Part shown: piece by piece, positions 4,143 to 7,774 of the stretch
Layout: the number at the start of each line of letters is the position of its first letter
Position numbering within the stretch: position 1 is the stretch's first letter
Assembly (NCBI GenBank): GCA_030655095.1
Contig: JAURWF010000033.1
Location: 1 to 7,774, forward strand
Direction of reading: 5' to 3'
Source: a bacterium
GTDB lineage: Bacteria > Patescibacteriota > Patescibacteriia > Patescibacteriales > GWC2-42-12
Length of the DNA: 7,774 nucleotides
Position numbers and translations under genes: made by a program
Notes under the pieces: model-generated
Databases searched by the model: none
The model's input: only the letters and a program-made list of their open reading frames with translations
Told to the model about the DNA's origin: nothing

Positions 4143-6209
4143 ATGCAAGAAAATATTATAATACAGATTAGAAAAAGATCAGGAGAAATAGTTGATTTTA
4201 ATAAAGAAAAAATTGTCAGTGCTATTTCTAAAGCAATAGAAGCAGTCGGAAAACCTAATCAGGATTTGGCGCATAATTTAAGTAACCAAGTTATGGTTAT
4301 TTTAAGTGAAAAATTTCATGCAAGAAGTATCCCTGCTGTTGAAGAAATTCAAGATATTGTTGAAGAAATGTTGATTCAAAATAGGCAGATTAAAGCAGCA
4401 AAAGCCTATATTTTGTATCGTGATCAAAGAGCTAGATTGCGTGAAATGGAATCAATGATTAATTCAGACGAATTGATGGATGGTTATTTAAAACAGACTG
4501 ATTGGCGTGTTAAAGAAAATTCTAATATGAGCTTTAGTCTTCAGGGATTAAATAATCATATTTCTTCGGCTATTTCTTCTAATTATTGGCTAAATAAAGT
4601 TTATACGGCTAATATTCGCGATGCGCATAAAAATGGTGATTTGCATCTTCATGATTTACAGCTTTTAGCTCCTTATTGTGCAGGATGGGATTTAAAAGAG
4701 TTATTAATTAAAGGCTTCGGAGGTGTTACTAGTAAAGTTGAGTCTAAACCTGCTAAACATTTTCGTACAGCGTTGGGTCAGATTATTAATTTTTTCTATA
4801 CTTTGCAGGGTGAAGTGGCAGGCGCCGAGGCTTTTGCAAATTTTGATACTTTATTAGCGCCTTTTGTTAGATATGATAATTTAACTTACAAGGATGTTAA
4901 ACAGGCTTTACAGGAGTTTTTATTCAATATTAATGTACCAACACGAGTAGGATTTCAAACTCCATTTACAAATCTCACGATGGATGTTGTGCCAGGTGCT
5001 ACTGTTGGCGAGGAAAATGTAATTATTGGCGGGGAGATTAAAAATGAAAAGTATAAAGATTTTCAGCCAGAAATGGATATGATTAATTTAGCTTTTGCCG
5101 AATTAATGATGAATGGCGATGCTAAAGGACGTGTTTTTACTTTTCCTATTCCAACTTATAATATTACAAAAGAGTTTGATTGGGATTCGTTGGTTGCTAC
5201 TAAAATTTTTGAAATGACTGCTAAATATGGCATTCCTTATTTTTCTAATTTTATTAATAGCGATATGAGCCCTGATGATGCTCGAAGTATGTGTTGTCGT
5301 TTGCGTTTAGATAATCGTGAATTAAAAAAAAGAGGTGGTGGGTTGTTTGCAGCTAATCCTTTAACAGGTTCAGTCGGCGTTGTGACTATAAATTTACCAA
5401 GAATTGGCTATTTATCTAAAACTAAAGAGGAATTTTTTGAACATCTAAATAATTTAATGCAGATTGCTTTTGAAAGTTTAGAGATTAAGCGAGAAGTTTT
5501 AGAAGATTTAACTGAAAAAGGACTTTATCCTTATGCTCGTTATTATTTATCAGGCATTAAGGATCATTTTGGAAAATATTGGAAAAATCATTTTTCAACA
5601 ATTGGTATTCTTGGCATGAACGAGGCATTGCTTAATTTTGCTCCAATTAGAAAAACCATTGCAACGCCGGAAGGTAAACAGTTTGCTTTGGAAGTGATGG
5701 ATTATATGAGAGATAAAGCCTTAGAATATCAAGAAAAATCTAATAATTTATTTAATTTAGAAGCGACTCCAGCTGAGGGAGCAACAAGACGATTTGCTCA
5801 AATCGATAAAAATGAATTTGATGATATAATTGTGGCTAATGAAAAAGCGGTTAAAGATGACAAGGCTGTTCCTTATTATACTAATTCTACTCAGTTGCCT
5901 GTTAATTTTACTCAAGATATTTTTGAGGCTTTGGATTTACAAGATGATATTCAGATTAAATATACTGGAGGAACAGTATTTCATTGTTTTATTGGCGAAG
6001 CATTGCCTTCAGCTGAAGCAGTTAAAAAATTAGTTAAAAAAATTGTTTCTAAATATCGTTTGCCGTATTTTACTATTACTCCGACATTTTCTATTTGCCC
6101 AAAGCACGGTTATTTGGCAGGCGAACATTTTTTCTGTCCAAAATGTGATGAGGAGATCGGCTATATATCAAAAGAAGAAGCGATTCAGCAAGCAGAACAG
6201 GCTATTTAA
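4143..6209 (+). CDS. nrdD: Anaerobic (class III) ribonucleotide reductase catalytic subunit, lacking its glycyl-radical C-terminus
   Basis: NrdD reduces ribonucleotides to deoxyribonucleotides without oxygen, using a thiyl radical passed from a C-terminal glycyl radical made by NrdG. The 688 residues comprise an ATP-cone (about 5-95, IQIRKRSGEIVDFNKEKI ... AYILYRDQR), the ten-stranded barrel (about 120-620) and a zinc domain. The finger-loop cysteine is C384 or C385 in RSMCCRLRLD. The sequence VFHCFIGEALP (612-622) precedes the zinc site C652-P-K-H655 ... C665-P-K-C668. In the family, the zinc site is followed by a loop carrying R-V-x-G-Y with the radical glycine. Here the protein ends 20 residues after C668 at two TAA codons without that motif, and the motif is in the next frame downstream. 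It most resembles the Thermotoga-type NrdD. The gene lies between nrdR and nrdG; no internal promoter is clear. Confidence 0.96.
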   Translation: MQENIIIQIRKRSGEIVDFNKEKIVSAISKAIEAVGKPNQDLAHNLSNQVMVILSEKFHARSIPAVEEIQDIVEEMLIQNRQIKAAKAYILYRDQRARLREMESMINSDELMDGYLKQTDWRVKENSNMSFSLQGLNNHISSAISSNYWLNKVYTANIRDAHKNGDLHLHDLQLLAPYCAGWDLKELLIKGFGGVTSKVESKPAKHFRTALGQIINFFYTLQGEVAGAEAFANFDTLLAPFVRYDNLTYKDVKQALQEFLFNINVPTRVGFQTPFTNLTMDVVPGATVGEENVIIGGEIKNEKYKDFQPEMDMINLAFAELMMNGDAKGRVFTFPIPTYNITKEFDWDSLVATKIFEMTAKYGIPYFSNFINSDMSPDDARSMCCRLRLDNRELKKRGGGLFAANPLTGSVGVVTINLPRIGYLSKTKEEFFEHLNNLMQIAFESLEIKREVLEDLTEKGLYPYARYYLSGIKDHFGKYWKNHFSTIGILGMNEALLNFAPIRKTIATPEGKQFALEVMDYMRDKALEYQEKSNNLFNLEATPAEGATRRFAQIDKNEFDDIIVANEKAVKDDKAVPYYTNSTQLPVNFTQDIFEALDLQDDIQIKYTGGTVFHCFIGEALPSAEAVKKLVKKIVSKYRLPYFTITPTFSICPKHGYLAGEHFFCPKCDEEIGYISKEEAIQQAEQAI

Positions 6210-6245
6210 TAAAAAATTAAAGTGTTTATATTTTAAACTAAATTT

Positions 6246-6386
6246 ATGAATCCAATTGAAGCTAAAAGAACAGTTTGCGAGGTTTATTCAAGAGTAGTTG
6301 GTTATTTAAGTCCAGTTCAGCAATGGAATGATGGTAAGCAAGCAGAGTATTTTAATAGAAAAGTTTTTAAGATAGGCATTGATTAA
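6246..6386 (+). CDS. Free-standing glycyl-radical peptide of NrdD (46 aa)
   Basis: This short frame starts with ATG 36 bases after the nrdD stop, in the same frame, and encodes 46 residues. The segment RTVCEVYSRVVGYLSPVQ (8-25) matches the NrdD glycyl-radical loop, with Gly19 (codon GGT, 6300-6302) in S-R-V-V-G-Y as the expected radical site. QWNDGKQAEYFNRKVF (26-41) matches the usual last residues of NrdD, so the peptide ends where the family normally ends. Three in-frame TAA codons (6207, 6210, 6234) separate it from the main subunit, so neither a frameshift nor UGA recoding can rejoin them. I infer that it is translated separately, docks on NrdD and is activated by NrdG. The alternative, a broken nrdD, is less likely because the radical loop is intact and has its own start. 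No Shine-Dalgarno is present, as for its neighbours. Confidence 0.85.
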   Translation: MNPIEAKRTVCEVYSRVVGYLSPVQQWNDGKQAEYFNRKVFKIGID

Positions 6387-6461
6387 TGTGATATTTGAAA
6401 TATTATTAAATTTAGTATTTGCTCTAAAGATTTAAAATATCTTAAATATCCTATTAATCCT

Positions 6462-7205
6462 ATGATCATTGGTAGTCTGCAAAAAATTAGTTTATTGGAT
6501 TATCCAGGATATCTATCAGCGATAATTTTTACGCAAGGTTGCAATTTTCGTTGTCAGTTTTGTTACAATCCCCAACTTGTCTTGCCTGTTTCAGGCGACA
6601 ATTTTGAATATACTGGTTTTAATAATAATAACCAGCCACAAAAAGATCGTCTTGAATATAAAGAAGACGATCTTTTCGTTTTTCTTAAATCTCGTGTTGA
6701 TAAATTAGATGCAGTAGTAATTACTGGAGGCGAACCAACTATTTATAAAGATCTGATTGATTTTATAATTAAAATTAAAAAATTAGGATTTTTAGTAAAA
6801 TTAGACACTAATGGGAGCAATCCAGAAGTAATAAGAGAGCTAATAAATAAAAAATTAGTGGATTATATTGCGATGGATATTAAAGCGTCAAAAGAAAAAT
6901 ATCAACAAGTTGTTGGGACGCAAGTTGATTGGAAAAAAATAAAAGAAAGTGTTAAACTCATAATGGCAAGTGGTTTGTCTTATGAATTTAGAACAACGGT
7001 TGTTCCTGAATTTTTTACTCAAAGCGACGTCTCTGCTATTGGTGGATTAATTAAAGGTGCTGATAAATGGTATTTACAAAAATTTAAAAGCAATACAACT
7101 TTAATAAGTGCAACATTAAAAAATAAAAAGGCTTATTCTGATCAAGAGATGAAAAAATTAGCAGAGGCAGGGAAAAAGTATGTTAAAATATGCGAGGCAA
7201 GATAG
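6462..7205 (+). CDS. nrdG: Anaerobic ribonucleotide reductase activating protein (radical SAM)
   Basis: NrdG uses a [4Fe-4S] cluster and S-adenosylmethionine to place the glycyl radical on NrdD. The 247 residues open with IGSLQKISLLDYPGYLSAIIFTQGC and carry the cluster motif C27-NFR-C31-QF-C34 followed by YNP. The SAM-binding GGEP is at 89-92 (VVITGGEPTIY). VKLDTNGSNPEV (about 112-123) and YIAMDIKAS complete the partial barrel seen in this family. The start ATG lies 75 bases after the glycyl peptide, with no terminator between, so co-transcription is likely. The stretch at about 41-68 (with N54-N57 and QKDRLEYKEDD) appears longer than usual between CYNPQLV and the FLKSR helix, and its DNA forms two hairpins (6577-6601, 6641-6676). 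The partner here would be the separate glycyl peptide rather than an intact NrdD tail. Confidence 0.93.
   Translation: MIIGSLQKISLLDYPGYLSAIIFTQGCNFRCQFCYNPQLVLPVSGDNFEYTGFNNNNQPQKDRLEYKEDDLFVFLKSRVDKLDAVVITGGEPTIYKDLIDFIIKIKKLGFLVKLDTNGSNPEVIRELINKKLVDYIAMDIKASKEKYQQVVGTQVDWKKIKESVKLIMASGLSYEFRTTVVPEFFTQSDVSAIGGLIKGADKWYLQKFKSNTTLISATLKNKKAYSDQEMKKLAEAGKKYVKICEAR
6577..6676 (+). repeat. Two palindromes inside the nrdG coding region
   Basis: The first hairpin is GCCTG (6584-6588) / CAGGC (6592-6596), extended by TTGTC (6577-6581) / GACAA (6597-6601) across a two-base bulge. The second is a perfect 13-bp inverted repeat, AAAAGATCGTCTT (6641-6653) / AAGACGATCTTTT (6664-6676), with a 10-base loop. 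Both lie in the stretch that appears to be inserted relative to other NrdG proteins, encoding roughly residues 39-72. Confidence 0.7.
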
Positions 7206-7226
7206 GGTTAATTTTTATGGACTTTC

Positions 7227-7284
7227 GGCTTCTGGCTCAAAGAAGCCAAGCTTCGGGCTCCTCTAGAAGCTCGGCTTCTGGCTC
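7227..7284. repeat. GC-rich hairpin cluster with a 14-bp direct repeat, after nrdG
   Basis: TCGGCTTCTGGCTC occurs exactly at 7225-7238 and 7271-7284. Hairpins GGCTTC/GAAGCC (7227-7232 / 7242-7247) and AGAAGC/GCTTCT (7265-7270 / 7274-7279) lie inside. The block starts 19 bases after the nrdG stop and might end the nrd transcript, but no T-tract follows. It sits between a lone satellite unit (GACTTTC at 7220) and the main array, as though inserted into it. Confidence 0.6.
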
Positions 7285-7290
7285 TTATAA

Positions 7291-7403
7291 GACTTTATAG
7301 ACTTTACGGACTTTCGACTTTATAGACTTTATAGACTTTAAAGACTTTACGGACTTTCGACTTTATGGACTTTATGGACTTTACAGACTTTACAGACTTT
7401 ATA
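7291..7403 (+). repeat. 9-bp satellite array, thirteen units (GACTTTAYR on plus strand)
   Basis: There are eleven 9-base units and two 7-base units (GACTTTC at 7309 and 7352), followed by a partial GACTTAA. The variable dinucleotide is TA, CG, TG or CA, apart from one GACTTTAAA unit at 7334. It is the same unit as the array at 1819-1908 but inverted. The array ends 11 bases before the ATG of the following gene; 7206-7414 holds no other gene. Confidence 0.9.
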
Positions 7404-7414
7404 GACTTAATTTT

Positions 7415-7678
7415 ATGGACGAGGAAATAAAAAAATTATTGGAAAAAAATTTAAATCTTACTGAAGAGATTTACGTTATGACAAAAAAAATTAAAGGTCA
7501 TCTGACTTTTCAACGTTTTGTCAGTATTTTTTATTTAATTATGTTTGTCGCGCCGATTATTTTGGGTATAATTTTTTTACCTACTTTAATGAATGGCGTG
7601 ATTAGTCAATATGAAAGTGTTTTAGACATTGCTCCAGGTGATAAAACTAATTTATTAAATAGTTTGTTAAAAAAGTAA
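7415..7678 (+). CDS. Small uncharacterised membrane protein
   Basis: This 87-residue protein has no known function that I recognise. Residues 1-30 are a charged, amphipathic helix with leucines and isoleucines spaced as in a short coiled coil (EEIKKLLEKNLNLTEEIYVMTKKIKGHL). One long or two short hydrophobic segments follow at about 34-58 (RFVSIFYLIMFVAPIILGIIFLPTL), then a polar tail of about 28 residues (ISQYESVLDIAPGDKTNLLNSLLKK). The probable form is a cytosolic coiled-coil head with a membrane anchor. The coding pattern is consistent and the ATG follows directly after the satellite array, whose last unit may supply a -10. It ends with TAA and no clear terminator follows. The general shape resembles small proteins often seen in Patescibacteria, which is recollection and not proof. 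Confidence 0.7.
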   Translation: MDEEIKKLLEKNLNLTEEIYVMTKKIKGHLTFQRFVSIFYLIMFVAPIILGIIFLPTLMNGVISQYESVLDIAPGDKTNLLNSLLKK

Positions 7679-7707
7679 TATAAAATATCTATAAAACACA
7701 GGTGTAC

Positions 7708-7737
7708 TTGCTATTTTAAGTATATATATTGTATACT
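7708..7737 (+). promoter_or_regulatory. Predicted promoter with palindrome, leaderless start
   Basis: TTGCTA (7708-7713), an 18-base spacer and TATACT (7732-7737) fit a sigma70 promoter. Arms AGTATA (7719-7724) and TATACT (7732-7737) form an inverted repeat over the -10 and might bind a regulator. A start about seven bases past the -10 would fall on the A of the ATG at 7744, giving a leaderless mRNA. Confidence 0.45.
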
Positions 7738-7743
7738 ATAAGT

Positions 7744-7774
7744 ATGAATTATATAAGAACAATTTTTGATCAAT
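7744..7774 (+). CDS. Start of an unidentified gene, cut by the window end
   Basis: ATG opens ten codons (MNYIRTIFDQ) that run off the window. It follows a good promoter at the right distance for a leaderless transcript. Too little is present to name a family. Confidence 0.4.
   Translation, partial: MNYIRTIFDQ

Noticed and set aside
6207..6248. Frameshift or UGA recoding as the cause of the nrdD split
   Set aside because: Both parts are in the same frame and the stops are TAA, so neither can join them.
5830..6249. Two short frames overlapping the end of nrdD
   Set aside because: They are out-of-frame readings of well-conserved nrdD codons, hydrophobic because of T-rich second positions.

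Overview
This AT-rich window looks like a piece of a Candidate Phyla Radiation / Patescibacteria chromosome. Four things suggest this. The open frames almost entirely lack Shine-Dalgarno sequences. There is a CofE-like (F420-0:L-glutamate ligase family) protein of the kind often annotated in these lineages. There are small two-helix membrane proteins that match no characterised family I know. The gaps between genes are full of short satellite and palindromic repeats. UGA is used as a stop (nrdR and the acetyltransferase gene both end in TGA), so the reassigned UGA=Gly code of Gracilibacteria/SR1 is unlikely. The lineage is inferred from these traits, not proven.

Layout. Bases 1-287 hold no convincing gene, only a REP-like palindrome. 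Bases 288-1447 carry two minus-strand genes, a GNAT acetyltransferase and upstream of it a phosphoribosyltransferase-like protein. Bases 1448-2005 hold a pair of GC-rich hairpins, tRNA-Ser(GCU) on the minus strand, a 9-bp satellite and a promoter reading right. Bases 2006-3382 carry a two-helix membrane protein, a terminator nested in heptamer repeats, tRNA-Arg(GCG), and a CofE-like ligase gene that starts three bases after the tRNA CCA. Bases 3409-3458 form a strong terminator. Bases 3563-7205 form the nrd block. Bases 7206-7414 hold GC-rich hairpins and a second copy of the 9-bp satellite in the opposite orientation. A small membrane protein gene and the first ten codons of another gene close the window.

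The core is an anaerobic (class III) ribonucleotide reductase cluster: nrdR (repressor), nrdD (catalytic subunit), a 46-codon reading frame, and nrdG (radical-SAM activase). NrdD has its ATP-cone, active-site cysteines and zinc site but stops before the C-terminal glycyl-radical loop. That loop is encoded by the separate 46-codon frame 36 bases downstream, in the same frame and behind three in-frame TAA codons. So the radical-carrying segment appears to be a free-standing peptide that NrdG would activate and that would have to dock on NrdD, comparable in concept to GrcA/YfiD serving pyruvate formate-lyase. A promoter before nrdR carries an overlapping NrdR-box-like palindrome, which suggests control of the whole block by dATP/ATP-sensing NrdR.

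The other notable pattern is that both 9-bp satellites (unit GACTTTAYR) point toward, and end about 10 bases before, the start of a gene (tRNA-Ser and the small membrane protein). This raises the possibility that they contain promoters.
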